A stretch of DNA of 64,000 nucleotides from Arthrobotrys musiformis (Eukaryota > Ascomycota > Orbiliomycetes > Orbiliales > Orbiliaceae): assembly GCA_036971715.1 (NCBI GenBank), contig JAVHJL010000008.1, positions 930,001 to 994,000 of the forward strand. The letters run 5' to 3'. Positions within the stretch are counted from its first letter, which is position 1, and the number at the start of each line of letters is the position of its first letter. Shown in pieces: positions 48,816 to 60,991 of the stretch. The notes below the pieces were generated by a model, which saw only the letters and a program-made list of their open reading frames with translations, was not told the DNA's origin and did no database searches. The position numbers and the translations under genes are program-made.

Positions 48816-51500
48816 ATGTTTATGATCAGGAACGTTTCGAAACTTCTCTTCGGGGAGACCTCGAAGCAGGATCTCTTGCAAATTGACAGTGGACAGTTGT
48901 ATCTTATTCGGCCTAGGAGCCCTAAAGGGTATTCCGAGTGCATGTAAGATACAATTCTCGTTTGTTTGTTTGTTTGAAGCATTCGGTAGACTGATATATA
49001 TCCCCTTAGATTCAAGGAATCTGCAGCATTTATTCGCAGAACCTCCACCCCGCATCATTATCAACTCGTGGTCCAACGTGTTTTTGAAGAAGGCGAGGAG
49101 AGCCTTCAAGAAGATAGTGAAGACGAGGACGGAGATGGGAATGACAGAGTGTTCCTTTTCGACGAGAGCCTTCATTTTCGTTCCACATTTAGGGATGGCC
49201 AGGCTGTCTTTGCCTGGAACGATCTGCTAGGGGTGAGTTATACCACCCCTTCTCGGGCAGCGGCCGTATTAGCTCAACGACTATGAAGGACCCCGACGAT
49301 ACTTTTGAATTCATCTGCGATACGGCCACACAACCTGGCCAGGTCAATACTTTCGAGATTGTTGCTATGCAATGCCAATTCGAACGGAAATACAAACGGT
49401 CTTACGAGAGTGCCACCGATGTTGACCTCGAACAGTTCTCATTCTCGTGAGTCGAAGTTATTCGAGACAAAACCCAGTTGCTTCATCTAATACACTACTA
49501 GCACACCACCGATCCCGCCAATTGTTCGACCGACTTCGCCTAAGGCAGCGCAAGAGCCGAGCCAAAACCCCTCCGCCGGTCATGATGTCTTACGTCCTAA
49601 GGGGACACACCACACCCCGACAGTTTTACAAATGGAGCCCCAAAATCCAGAACAAACAGGGATAGATCACCACCGAGACGTCTCCGTCCTGACAAAGGAG
49701 ACTGCCGAGCTTCACTTATATGACATGGATTCAGGAACTTTCATCTTACAAGACAGTGAACTAGAGGCATATGTTATAGACAATGGTGGATGGCAGTGTT
49801 AGTCCTGGATAATATTGTACCATTGCTGATGTTTTGAAAGATTGACCTAATGCTAACTATGTCGGTAAAGATACCCTCGAGGTTACGGACCCTGGAAAAA
49901 AGCTCTGGGTAACGCAACCGGTAGTCCCAGACATTTCTCCAGTTTTTAATTTCGATTACCTATCATTTATCTTCAACGCCTATAAGGAAGACCAAACGCC
50001 GTTCTCCTGGCTGCTACGATTTCGTGACATGCCATCCCTTGAACGGTTTCAAGAGGGGCTTATGCGCGGCTTATGGGAGCACCTCAATCAAACTAGTTGG
50101 CTCAAGGCGAAATCAGACGACCGGGATTACATAGTTGAGGCGTTTCAGGACATCACGATGTCAGATGCTTCGGAGGATGAACAAGTCGAATCTGAGTCTG
50201 ATCAGGAAGAGGAAGAGGGAGAAGATAGTCTTGACAACACTGTCTCCGAGGAATCCACACAGTTTCCCGACGACGGGGCACAAGAGGAGAACAGCCAGCT
50301 GGCTGTCGGCACAACGTCTGACCGTTCCTTCGTGATAAGAGGGAACCGAATAGGAGTGTTTAAACATACGCCCGCGAATCACCTGGAGTTCTCAACTACA
50401 ATAAACAAAGTTCAAACACCGAAAGGGAAGGCGTTTGAGCCAAAGAAGGTATATGGGCTGCGTACAAACCCCTCGATTAGGCTAACACATTTGTTTGACT
50501 AGGTAATGCTACACGCCGGTGATACCTCCATGATATTGCAAGACCAATCGAATGCACATAGTGTTTTCAAGATGGATATCGAAACTGGGAAAATCGTCGA
50601 TGAGTGGAAGATACATGATGACATCCCCGTTATCAACTATGTCCCTCAGAATGTAAGTGGTATTCCATTGTAAAACGTTGATAAAACAGGCTAACAGCAC
50701 ACCGGTAGAAATTTGCGCAACTGACTAGTGAGCAAACCTTCATCGGTCATTCCAAAAACGCAATCTTTCGAGTGGATCCTAGAATTAGCGGCAATAAAAT
50801 GGTGGATTCGGAGCTCAAACAATATGTATCGAAGAACGACTTTTCGGCGGCTGCTACGACGGAGAAGGGATATATTGCAGTGGCGTCGAACAAAGGCGAC
50901 ATACGTCTTTTTGATAGGCTCGGTATCAATGCCAAGTCACACCTTCCTGCTCTTGGTGATCCTATTGTTGGGATTGATGTATCTGCTGATGGCCGCTGGA
51001 TCCTGGCCACATGCAGGACGTACCTTCTTCTCGTGGATGCAAGACAAGAGACTGGAAAAAATGCGGGGAAGCTAGGGTTTGAGAAAGGCTTTGGAAAGGA
51101 TTCGAAGCCGAAGCCACGAAGGCTAGCACTTGCACCTAGTCATGTTGCCCAGTTTCAACACGAAACCAAAATGCCTCTCAGTTTCACAGTTGCTAAGTTT
51201 AACACTGGCTTAGACGCGGAAGAGACATCTATTGTAGCCTCCACTGGCCCATTCATTATCACATGGGACTTGAAGAAGCTTCTAAAGGGTTCGAAAGAGC
51301 CCTATTCAATTCGGCGTTACTCAGAAGAGGTCAAGGCAGACAATTTCCGATTCGGCAGTGACAAGAGTGTGATAGTTGCCTTACCACAGCAAGTTGATAT
51401 GGTGGCGAAAGGATCCTTTAAAAAGGCTACTCGTCAATCTATCGCAACACCAGTCAGACAGCTGAGGTCGAGAAGTTCGATTGTTGACTCCCCTTATTAG
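48816..51500 (+). CDS. VID27: VID27 family protein
   Basis: Seven exons by hand: 48,816-48,943; 49,010-49,232; 49,289-49,446; 49,502-49,797; 49,871-50,448; 50,503-50,652; 50,709-51,500, giving 774 residues. The first residues MFMIRNVSKLLFG are the canonical VID27 start. Order: an N-terminal domain (1-170, with SGQLYLIRP), a PH-like middle domain (about 255-350, with PVFNFDYLSFIFN and SWLLRFRD), a strongly acidic stretch (about 365-390), and a C-terminal beta-propeller-like domain (about 420-740, with VMLHAGDTSMILQD, KNDFSAAATTEKGYIAVASNKGD and GLDVSADGRW-type motifs). Yeast Vid27 is a cytoplasmic protein linked to vacuolar import and degradation of gluconeogenic enzymes; its biochemical role is unclear. 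The third-exon acceptor at 49,288 was chosen over nearer AGs because only it keeps phase. Confidence 0.93.
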
Positions 51501-52348
51501 CTTTCTAGAGCATACTGGCATATTCTGCTACGGCGCCAAGCCACGCTCGAACTACCTTTGAGCTTAATAACAGTAACTAATAACAATAATAGCGATAATA
51601 ACAATAATAGCAATCTACCTATCAGATCGAATTATCGGGGTTTTCTTTTGAAGCTGGTACCTGGAGGAAATATTGGGCAATACTTACTGCGCTGGAACTT
51701 CAAGTTTGGGTGGACCGTGACGTCTATTGAGTACTTGGGTGTTTAATAATCACAAATAAGCTGTGTGTATAATGGCTGAAAAAACCGAACCCAATGTGAT
51801 GCCCTCCCTAACTTTGAGATTTGATTAGTACTATAGCGTGACATTGATGATAGTTTGTGAAAATCAATATTCTTAATTTTTAATTTTTAATTTTTTTTTT
51901 TTTTTTTTGGGGGGGGAATACCTAGTTTTACTTTTATTACGATAATTAGGTGGTATATGATGCATACGCTCGGTACATGCAATATATTCGGGGCAGTTCG
52001 ATCATGAATTGAGTTACAAGTACACTTGTTTTGGTAGCTGCTCAAGTCCGTCCAGGTAAACCTTCATGACGTCTGGCTATGAGCCCTCCCTAAGTCTATA
52101 AATTCTTTTTCTTTAGGCGTTGGGCTCTGTTGTTGTGGGTATAATTTATATGTTACCAAGATATTCTGGTATTGTATCTAGATTCGACATCACGAAGATT
52201 GCAAAGGAGGTGGTTTGTAATAATATCTATTGATAAACCTCCCATCTAAAAGGGGAATGAGCCTGAGGAGTCCTGCAGAGTACACGAGCATAACTTGTCC
52301 TTCGCCTTCATTTGTGAACGCGATCCCCAAACCAGCTTGCCCAACGCA
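51501..52348. other. Intergenic region VID27 to UCH37
   Basis: 848 bp between tandem genes. It includes a T run of about 25 bases followed by nine G at about 51,888-51,917, and CAACAATAAC-type simple repeats near 51,570-51,615 just after the VID27 stop. No further gene is supported. Confidence 0.4.
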
Positions 52349-53743
52349 ATGTCAGATCTCAATGATTACCAACAACTGAGACGGATGCACCCTGGGTGGT
52401 GTACTATCGAATCTGAGCCGGTAACTATAAATTCACGAATCCGGACCTAAGGGTGCAACGGATCCCTGGGACCAAATGCTTACGTTAATCTATACCTATC
52501 CCAAAGGCAATATTCAATCAAATACTTCAAGACGCTGGGGCCCCGAACACACGCGTCATTGAGCTATACTCTCTTGATGAAAGTATCCTGGATGAGCCTC
52601 AGTAAGTGCCTTTCCCCCCCCTTTTTTTTTTCCCAGGCTAACACTACTTGAGTGCAATAATCGGATTGATATTTCTCTGTCGGTGGCGGCATGATGCGAA
52701 AGAAGTACGTAAAAAAAAAAAAAGGTCTATGCGGCGATAATTTTTATTATGTTGACCTGACTGCCAGGCCCAAGAAACGGAAACCAACTGCCCCAGCAGC
52801 GTTTGGTTTGCTAACCAGGTCCGAACTTCTGAAACTTCTGGCGTATATTGGGGTTCCACATTCACGTCTGGGAGGATACATATAAACTGATCGCACTATT
52901 TGCGCAGGTTTCGGAGAATAGTTGCGGTTCCCTGGCGATGATAAACATTTTGTTCAATTCGGAGGCTGTAGTGCTTGGAGAAGAGTTAGCCCAGCTAAAG
53001 TCTTTTACTGCGGACCTTACACCCCCTCTAAGGGGTCTTTGTTTGCAAAATTCCGAATTCCTTCGCAAAATCCATAACTCGTTTGCGAGGTAGAACCCCT
53101 TCTAGGCTCTGCTTATGACTAGCTAGATGCTAAAGTACCACCACACTACAGGCGGTCAGAGATACTACAAAACAACCTAGACACCATCGATGCTTGCAAG
53201 AATACAAAGGAATCAGCGAATGAGAGCAGCGCGCCCTCAGAATCGGCGTATCATTTCATCGCCTACGTCCCTTCAGGCGGTTCAGTTTGGGAGCTAGACG
53301 GCCTCAAGAGACAACCCGTTCGACTTGGGGGTATGTGTTCGAAACCATACTGATTCCAAAACTTATCACTGATTCCGATTCAATTTAGAAAACGATGGCA
53401 CACGTCGATGGCTCCTCGCCGCAATGCCAAGGGTCCAGCTTCGAATCTCAAAATATTCGGAGGGTGAACTAATGTTCACGCTACTGGCCCTAACTCAAAC
53501 GGTGTCGATTTCCTCAGGGTCCCCAGCTTGTAATAGCGGCCTGGCCCCCCAACCCTTGCAAGCCAAGGCTTTAGAAAAAGGTGTGCTGTTTGGGGTCGCC
53601 CTCATAATGACTGTAGCTAATTTTTTTTTGCGATAGATTCCTTGTTTCCGTATGCGGTCCGTGTGAGGCATCCTTATGTCGCTTTCATGCGTCAATATAT
53701 CGAAGCATTGGCCGGAAAGGGTATCCAAGTTGGGAATTCATAA
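52349..53743 (+). CDS. Ubiquitin C-terminal hydrolase, UCH37/UCHL5 type (peptidase C12)
   Basis: Eight exons: 52,349-52,420; 52,507-52,601; 52,653-52,704; 52,768-52,818; 52,908-53,089; 53,152-53,330; 53,389-53,580; 53,637-53,743, giving 309 residues (human UCHL5 is about 330). The N-terminus GWCTIESEP is typical. Catalytic residues fall in family spacing: Gln90 in VWFANQ (oxyanion), Cys96 in SENSCGS, His185 in AYHFIAYV, Asp200 in WELDGL. The C-terminus has the ULD-type block RHPYVAFMRQYIEALA, which in UCH37 binds the proteasome subunit Rpn13 or the INO80 complex. It removes ubiquitin from chain ends and so trims proteasome substrates. Introns carry CTAAC-like branch sites. Convergent with the next gene, 214 bp apart. 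Confidence 0.93.
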
Positions 53744-53957
53744 AATACCACTTTGTGAGAGCGGGGTCTTGTTTCCTTGCGAGGGATATGTGTGTCCGCT
53801 TGCTTTGCCTCGCCCACGGAATAAAGAGGGGCAAAAACGTTGATTCCGGGATTCCGAGATTTCAATTGGTATATAAATCGATTTAAATGCAGACTTTCAA
53901 GTTTGTCCCGCGATTTTCGGTCGACTCGAACGTTCCTTTGATTTGGTGCGTGACCTC
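53744..53957. other. Convergent intergenic region
   Basis: 214 bp between the stops of the UCH37-like gene (+) and the F-box gene (-). It must hold both 3' UTRs. No clear terminator element could be assigned. Confidence 0.4.
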
Positions 53958-56032
53958 TTAGTCGTCTGGGTATTCCTCTTTCATATTGGATACAAAGCGA
54001 CCGTCCAAGGAGTTGAACCGCTGGAAATACCTTCCAGCCAAGATGTTGCTCAATCGGCCCGCGGAAAAGGGGCGTTGTTCTAAAATGTTTTCCTGTGCTA
54101 CATATCGAATTGACAGGTCGTCTACCATGACTCGGTAAAAGGGTTGCATCAAGCCCTTCTGAAGTTCACCCTCCTCTATATCCAAGCCTTCATAGGCCAT
54201 GTTAACTGTCCATCCTGTTATCACTGCTTGATAGCCGTATCTTTTGTGTTTGAAGATAGTACCGATGCGGAACTAAGGCAGGTTTAGTGTATAGTCAAGG
54301 TTGCGACGAGTTCAGACAAAGCTAAACTTACAAGGACACTCCGGTTTTCAGCCAGGGATCTTAATTTTGGCCTACGAACCATTCCATCCTCGTTTCGCAG
54401 AGCAATGCAAATTGTTTGCAGGAGGCGGGCTGGCCGTGACCCAGGCCCCGCCAAGGGGACAATGTGTTTTTCGATGAGACCAACGTCAAGTGGAAAGGAT
54501 TCCTGAAGGCAGCGGCACAGCGGCTCCAGTATACGGGTTGTCCACGTGTTTGACAATAGTGCGATGGCAAATAAAGCTGCATATTCCGCTGCATCTATGT
54601 TAATGCTTAGGTCTAGCTGGTCATCAACAAGGTTGCGTCGTGCGCGAGGTGTATTTCTGAGAATGTTTCTGGCATTTCGCAGGACGAGTTCTTTTGTGGT
54701 TGCAGGGTGCAGGTACTTTCTAACGTTTTCTGACGTTATAGAGACTCCGATTTCCTCAAGCCTGCTTTCCAATTCCGACTGAAGTACAATGTCTATACTG
54801 TCGTGTGGGTTAACGTAAAAATGGGACGACTCCGTCTCACGGACGAGCGCGTAAACGTGATATGGATATGCACAGGGATGGGCTTCCAACCCAAGCCTTC
54901 TAGCTAGTGAGCAGAAGATACTGCAAGACGTTATTGGCAGGGTACTTTTGGTGGTCCTCATAGAAACGCCCATAAAACAATTGACAAGGTCATGGAATCT
55001 TTCTTGAGAACACCCTAGAAACCCTAAGGATCGCATGTGGCTGATGATTCCGACAGCCTTTTCTTGGATAGAGCAGTTAGGGAAGTCTCTTTGTGAGTGG
55101 GTGATATCTTCGCAAATGGTAGTGAGCAGGCGTTGGACCTAAGAAATGGGATTAGAAATATGGCCAATGCGACGGCGGACCCGGATTCGACTTGTGCTTG
55201 TTGTAGAAGGAGATAAAGAAGGAGGAGGACGAGAAGAAGAAGAAGAAGAAGAAGAAGAAGAAGAAGAAGAAGAAGGAGGAGGAGGAGGAGGAGGAGGAGA
55301 AGAGGAAGTATATGTGTTGGTTTGAGCTATGGACGTACTTGTTCATTGTCGAATGCAAAGTCGTCAATAACAAAAAGATCGAAGCTAGAGATCGCGACCT
55401 CCAGGGAAGTTGGCTGGGGCGTCAAGAGCGTAGACCAGTTGCGAATGGCTCGTTGTCTATGGATATAGGACAGAGTTGAGCTGGCGTGGAATCTTTAAAT
55501 GTTCGGAATTAGTATTCGAAATTAGGGGAGCTACAAGATCTAGGTAAACATACCGCCGTGCTAGCCAGTCGGTTGCCGACTCCGGTGTTTCCAATTGCTT
55601 TATGAGGTAGTCCTTCACATCGTACCCATACAATGCTATTTTTTCTGTATATTTGATGCGTTTTGAGGGACTACTGACAATTTTCTCTAATAGTTTTTGG
55701 GCCTCCCCATCGATTTTTAACCTCCGGAAAAAGACTCTTTTCCAATTTTGCAAGGATTGATAGTGGCCCTCAGGGCCCGAGACATAAGGGTGCCAGTCGT
55801 CTTCCCAGTATTTAAAACGACGACACCGTCCCCGCCATAGCAAAGGATCGTTGGTCAAGCGATACAATTCTCGAGATACGCGTTCGAGTGCCACAAGATC
55901 GTCATCGGGGACGAATTCAATGATGCGCTGTGTGATTTCTAATAAAATTCATTGTATGTGTGAGTAGAATGGAGGATAAAGTATTTATGGAGGCGGGGCA
56001 GTCTAACCTTGGGGAAGATGTCGCAGCTGCAT
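53958..56032 (-). CDS. F-box protein with transglutaminase-like and YccV domains
   Basis: Five exons on the minus strand: 56,032-56,008; 55,938-55,554; 55,492-55,339; 55,138-54,332; 54,272-53,958, giving 561 residues. The tiny first exon supplies the F-box start (MQLRHLPQ); the domain continues with EITQRIIEFVPDDDLVALERVSREL to about residue 45. The middle (about 150-400) resembles the SirB1/transglutaminase-like domain of FBXO21, around SIFCSLARRLGLEAHPCAYPYHVY, without an evident catalytic triad. The last exon is a YccV-like (hemimethylated-DNA-binding family) domain, FRIGTIFKHKRYGYQAVITGW to YVAQENIL. F-box proteins recruit substrates to SCF ubiquitin ligases; the substrate here is unknown. 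Intron 3 is 200 bp and holds a triplet repeat. It shares a 603-bp divergent promoter region with POM152. Confidence 0.9.
55200..55308. repeat. GAA/GGA microsatellite in an intron
   Basis: On the plus strand: GAAGGAGGAGGAC, a long (GAA)n run of about 15 units, then (GGA)n of about 8 units. It lies wholly within intron 3 of the F-box gene (55,139-55,338), so the transcript carries a pure pyrimidine tract upstream of the 3' splice site. Confidence 0.9.
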
Positions 56033-56635
56033 GGTTATTCCAGGTATTGGTGAATACACAACATATTCCTAGCAATCCTCGGTTGAGAAAAGTGCTTTTC
56101 TTCTCTCCTTCTTCCCTTTTGTTTCCTTTCCCTTTTTTCTTCAGGAGAGAAAAAAAGTATCAAAATAAAAAAAATTTTTTTTTTTTGAAAGAAGGACAGC
56201 CTTCTTGTTGTGCTTTGGGGATATGATATGGATGGGTTTGCCCGCCTGGAGAGTGGTTTTGATGTTGAGGTTATGTTTGGGGAATAGTCTGATTAGGTAA
56301 GGAAGGTTTTGGGCATCCATGCAAATTCTTGGCTGTCGCGTGTTGCTGGGGTTTGAACCAACGTCTATAAACATTTGATTTTCAACAGCGGCCTCTCTCA
56401 CCAGCCTGCCTTAGTGTTTCTTTCGCCTCTACAACCAACTTGACACACCTTCCGCGATCTTTTACTCCGGGATTTCGTTTTCATACACCTGGCGCCTCTA
56501 TCGATCGTCGAAAGCTCTCCCGCCTCCCTTCCTCTCGGGTACCGAGACAGAAAACTTCAGATGAATCCATAATTTCCATTCAACCCACCACGCGTCTTTA
56601 CTCACACTAAATCAACCCGATATCTAGACACCGCA
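56033..56635. promoter_or_regulatory. Divergent promoter region, F-box gene and POM152
   Basis: 603 bp between two start codons facing away from each other, so it must hold both promoters. It contains a C/T-rich stretch (56,098-56,142), an A/T run at about 56,162-56,186, and pyrimidine-rich DNA just upstream of POM152 (56,450-56,630). No defined motif is claimed. Confidence 0.5.
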
Positions 56636-59600
56636 ATGGATACCCCCCGGATACCTGCCTCATTCCCTAAAACACCTACATCGGTTCGTCCTCGGGGGCT
56701 CCGGGGGCACGCTGACCAACCCTTGCGAACGCTACCAGTTGCAAAACCAAATACGCCAGAAATCGCATCGCGCGTACCACAAGAAACACTCAAACCGAAG
56801 AACTCGCCAGCCGGGCCTTATATCCCTGTTAGCGTGATAGATGCTCCGACGCAAAGGCTTTACGCATGCTCTATATTCTTATTAATACAAGCGTATAAAA
56901 TTTACGAAATAGGGAGGCTGTATTCAACAGACGACGACTCAGTATCGGAGCTATGGCTGATACTTAAATGGGTGGCGGTGGACGGCGTATTTTTACGCTT
57001 GCTACCTTTGCTCCGGATTCCCTGGCTTACTTTTAGTACATACATCACGGTTGTGCAGATAATTTTCATGTCCATGGTTGATATATTCTTTTGTTTGCGG
57101 TACCAGGTATGGCTGTTATTTTCGTATCCTGAAAGATTTTCAGCCCGTTGACACGCAATAGGATGCTTTAGTTATCTTTGCACTGTCAATTTGGAAACGT
57201 TAGTATCTGGTCAATCTATCCTCCTGAGATTTTCTTTGGACAGGACTAACCCCACAACAGATTTCTTCAGCCACGAACTCAGCCTTTCTGAGGGACGCAT
57301 AAGGGCCCGAAGCGTACTCGCCAACAAATCGCCTATCTTAGGCAAGCATACAGTGCACTATCTTCCAGAAGGGTATGACCTAGTCCCCATGTGTAATTTG
57401 GTTTGAGCTAACTCGTGGTTGGTATGTTTCTGATCAAGATCAGCTATGCTGAATCCTTCGAACTTCGAGCTTTGCTACAGCAGCCTCAAGAGAGATGGGG
57501 TAGCCCTGCCAATAATGGTGAACTCCTCGACACCGGCATTGATTCAGCTGTCCGTCCGAGGGTTCGACAATCCGGAGCCTACCACGATCAACATAACGCA
57601 AAAAGAAATCAAAAAGCTTCTTAAGTCAACAACGACTAAACCCGGGGACCCGAAAATCCACCACATATACTATCCCATCAAATCTCCTGGACTGTATCGA
57701 CTTGAAAAAGTAATTGACGTAACACAGCTGGTGGTAAGGGTTCGGAAGGCGGAGCTTCTCGTCGCGGCCTGCCCATCCGCATCCTTTACTGGCGCTCAAT
57801 CCAACTCCCCTTCTTCAAATAGATGCAAGGGCGAACTTTCCGATCTCACCTTGGAGGTTGTGGGGCTACCCCCCCTTCAGGTTCGGTACGGCAGATCCGT
57901 CAACAAAGATGAAAAGGATGTTACGATACAAAGCATTAGTCCCATAGGGTACAATTCTCCCATTCTTCGTTTTCAGGGGGGAAATTCTGTGCAAAGGTCC
58001 CTTTTAGATCAGGATTTAAGCTGGGCAAAACCACAAAAAGTTTCGATACCGCTCAATGAGTCGCTGGCTTCTCCAGGTACGTGGAGCTACGTGGTTGAAG
58101 AGGTCACCGATGGAGTTGGCAATACCGTCAAGTACGACGTGCGCGGCACAGGGCCGGAATCTCTGCTACAGAGAAGCTTCGATGTTCATGAACGCCCCCT
58201 GGCGAAATACCTTGGCTGTTCGCCCCAACAACCACTCATGGTGGCGCGGGGGCAAAGGGGAGCCCTTCCTATTGAAATTAGCCGAGCCGTGGAGTCCGCA
58301 CCATACGAGGTAACCTACTTGTTTCAGCCACACATTGCCCCCCAAGCGGGTGCGAGTCCCGAGCAAAATACGGAACTGCGCAGTGCTACGCTGAAAACCT
58401 CAGGGCAAATCGTAGCTGTTTCGGCACCAGGACTTTACACCCTAAAATCAATATCCAGCCGGTTTTGTGCTGGTGAGATTCTAGAACCTTCAACCTGCTT
58501 GTTTTTAACACCCCCGGATCCGAGTCTATCAATATCATTCGACAAAATCGTGGATAGATGTGCGGGCTCATCAATTGGCTTAACTGTTGATATGGATCTT
58601 ACGGGCTCGCCACCATTTACTATTTACTACCGGACTCTCAAGGAAAAACATGATGTTACAGTCAATACAATTCGAGTGACAGGAACCCGGCATCAGCTAC
58701 GGCTTACCCCTTCTGCGGCTGGGCACTACACCTATGAATTCTATTCCATGAGCGACGAAGTTTATAAAGGTGTTAATCTGGATTTCAAAAAGCTTAGTGT
58801 CAATCAAAGGATAATTCCGATGGCCGGTGCAAAATTCTCACCATCGTCGGTTAGTCGGAGGTGTTGTATCGGCGAAGCGGCTACATTTACTGTCGACATG
58901 CAAGGGTCCGGGCCGTGGAATCTTCAATATGAGCTCATACATAACGGGAAAAGAACCAAGTTCCAAAATTCCAACATTACCACAAGCCCGCATTTCATAA
59001 CGACACCAAAGCTTGCATCGGGGGGCGATTATTCCCTTGTTTTGACTGCTGTTCAGGATTCGCACGGGTGTGAAGTTTTCCCAGGAAGTGAGGCGCATAT
59101 TGATGTTCGGCGACAGCGCCCCTCCGCGTCATTTGCGGAAATAGATGGAAGCCGCGTCGTAAACACTTTACAAGCAGAAAGTGTGTCGCTGCCGCTGCGG
59201 TTAGTTGGAGAGAAGGTAAGTCTCCTCCTCTATACAATGATCGCTGCTCGGGTGTCCTAATCAAATTGCAGCCCTTCCGGATCAAATATCGATTTACAGA
59301 CAAAGGCGGGAAGCATTCAGAGTATGACATCATCGCCAAGGATTTCAATAGTCATCTCCCAGCAACCAAACGTGGGCATTACCAGCTGCTTACTGTCAAC
59401 GACGCTATATGCCCCGGCGCTGTTGTTGACGCTTCAAGCACGTTCGAAATTGATTGGATCCCGAAACCTTTCGCAAAAATCGTTCAAAGCACCTCCACCA
59501 CGATAAAAGATGGCTTATATATTAGAAACCCTATCTGTGAAGGAGATGAGGATGCTGTCGAGTTAAGCCTTGAAGGTCAGATATGCCGAACCAATGTAAA

Positions 59601-60800
59601 AATGCGTGACACTAATCGGGAGAAACAGGACTTCCTCCTTTCGTTGCCTCCTTCGAGCAATATTGGGCTGGCGAAAAAGGGGAACCGAAGCCCGTCAAGA
59701 TGATTGATCTCAAGGCTGGGACTGCCCGCTCCAGTATTCGAATGGATACTTCTAAGCCAGGGAGGTATAAATATATGCTCAAGAGTATATCCGACCGCTC
59801 TTACATACAACCAGCGCCCCCCTCATCACCCTTGTCCATGGAACAAATAGTTCACGCGCGTCCTTCGGCTAGGTTTCGAGCACCAGGAAAAGTTCACAAG
59901 TACTGCCTAGAGACCGGAACCGGGGATGACACAATCCCAGTTACCCTTGAAGGCGTAGCTCCGTTCTTCCTCTCTATCGGAGTAAAGCACTATTCAACGG
60001 GGAAAGAGGAAATCGTCAACATCCCAAACATTGATTCGACAAATTATGTTTTCCGTGTCCCACGCCACGCATTGACCCTAGGCGGCCATGTTGTTCGAAT
60101 TCATAAAATACGCGACTCCAGGGGATGCTCACGGAAATATGGATCCGACCTTCCCTACGTGAGCGTCTCTGTAGCCGAACCACCCTCTATAACATCGCTG
60201 GACTCTAAACCCTACTATTGTGTCGGCGACAGGATTAGTTACTCGTTAGCTGGATCACCACCATTTACACTAGAGTATACTTTCGCCGGTAAAAGGGAGA
60301 AAATATCGACATCCTCTATATTCCAAAGAATAGCAGAACGGCCTGGGACCCTTACATTTGATCGGATAAAAGACTCCGCAAGTGATTGCCAGGTGGATGT
60401 TAATATAACAAAGGCTGTCCATGGCATACCTACTGTTCGCGTTAGCGAGGGCTCTCAGGTTATTGAAGGGATTCACGAAGGAGAACATGTTGAGATCCAT
60501 TTCCAACTTGATGGCTCGCCACCGTTTACTTTTACGTAAGTTCAAAAACCCCTCCTGTTGCCTATCAGTATAACTAATGGCGGGCGATTTTACAGCTACA
60601 TTCGGAGTGAAATTCCCAAAAAGGGAGCTAAGCCGAAAATTCTCGAAATGCACACACAAACCACTGATGAGTTTAAGCATACCATCGTAGCTTCGTTAGA
60701 GGGTACATACGAAGTGGTGTCAATACACGATCGCTACTGTGGATATGCATCCCCCAAAGCCCATGAGTTTGCAACGAAGCAATCTGACTACAAAGTTTAA
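56636..60800 (+). CDS. POM152: Nuclear pore membrane glycoprotein POM152
   Basis: Seven exons: 56,636-57,106; 57,162-57,198; 57,261-57,372; 57,439-59,215; 59,272-59,575; 59,629-60,535; 60,596-60,800, giving 1,270 residues, normal for the family. A proline-rich N-terminus precedes hydrophobic segments (about 79-97, 108-126, 131-153, and a short one near 158-168). The rest is a long lumenal array of Ig-like repeats; at least seven carry the hallmark G-x-P-P-F/L strand (for example GLPPLQVRY, GSPPFTIYY, GSGPWNLQY, GLPPFVASF, GVAPFFLSI, GSPPFTLEY, GSPPFTFTY). POM152 forms the membrane ring that anchors the nuclear pore. Acceptors at 57,260, 57,438 and 59,628 were chosen by phase and family fit. 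Tail-to-tail with UTP22. Confidence 0.94.
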
Positions 60801-60991
60801 AAGTAGATGGCTGGCCCCTTGTAACGTTTTCTTCGTTTTCCCCTATTCCTCTTCCTCCCCTTTTCTTCTTTCTTTCTTTCTTTTTTTTTTAGAAAAAAGT
60901 GTCAGGACCTCGAAAAATTTAGCGTGTAATATCATTGTATTTTGTTCTATTGTAATCCTCTCCTAACTAATTCATATCCCAGGATTAGAAA
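60801..60991. other. Convergent intergenic region POM152/UTP22
   Basis: 191 bp between two stop codons. A C/T tract (CTTCCTCCCC to TTTCTTTCTTTC, 60,848-60,890) is followed by AT-rich DNA; it must serve both 3' ends. Confidence 0.4.

Noticed and set aside
48728..49175. Minus-strand open frames overlapping the start of VID27
   Set aside because: They lie opposite VID27 exons that match a conserved family, and show no recognisable protein of their own.
49233..49288. VID27 third exon starting at 49,261 or 49,273
   Set aside because: Both nearer AG sites break the reading frame. The AG at 49,287-49,288 keeps phase and gives a good family match.
51558..51746. 62-codon open frame after VID27
   Set aside because: It is made of N/S-rich simple repeats, has no family match, and is probably the VID27 3' UTR.
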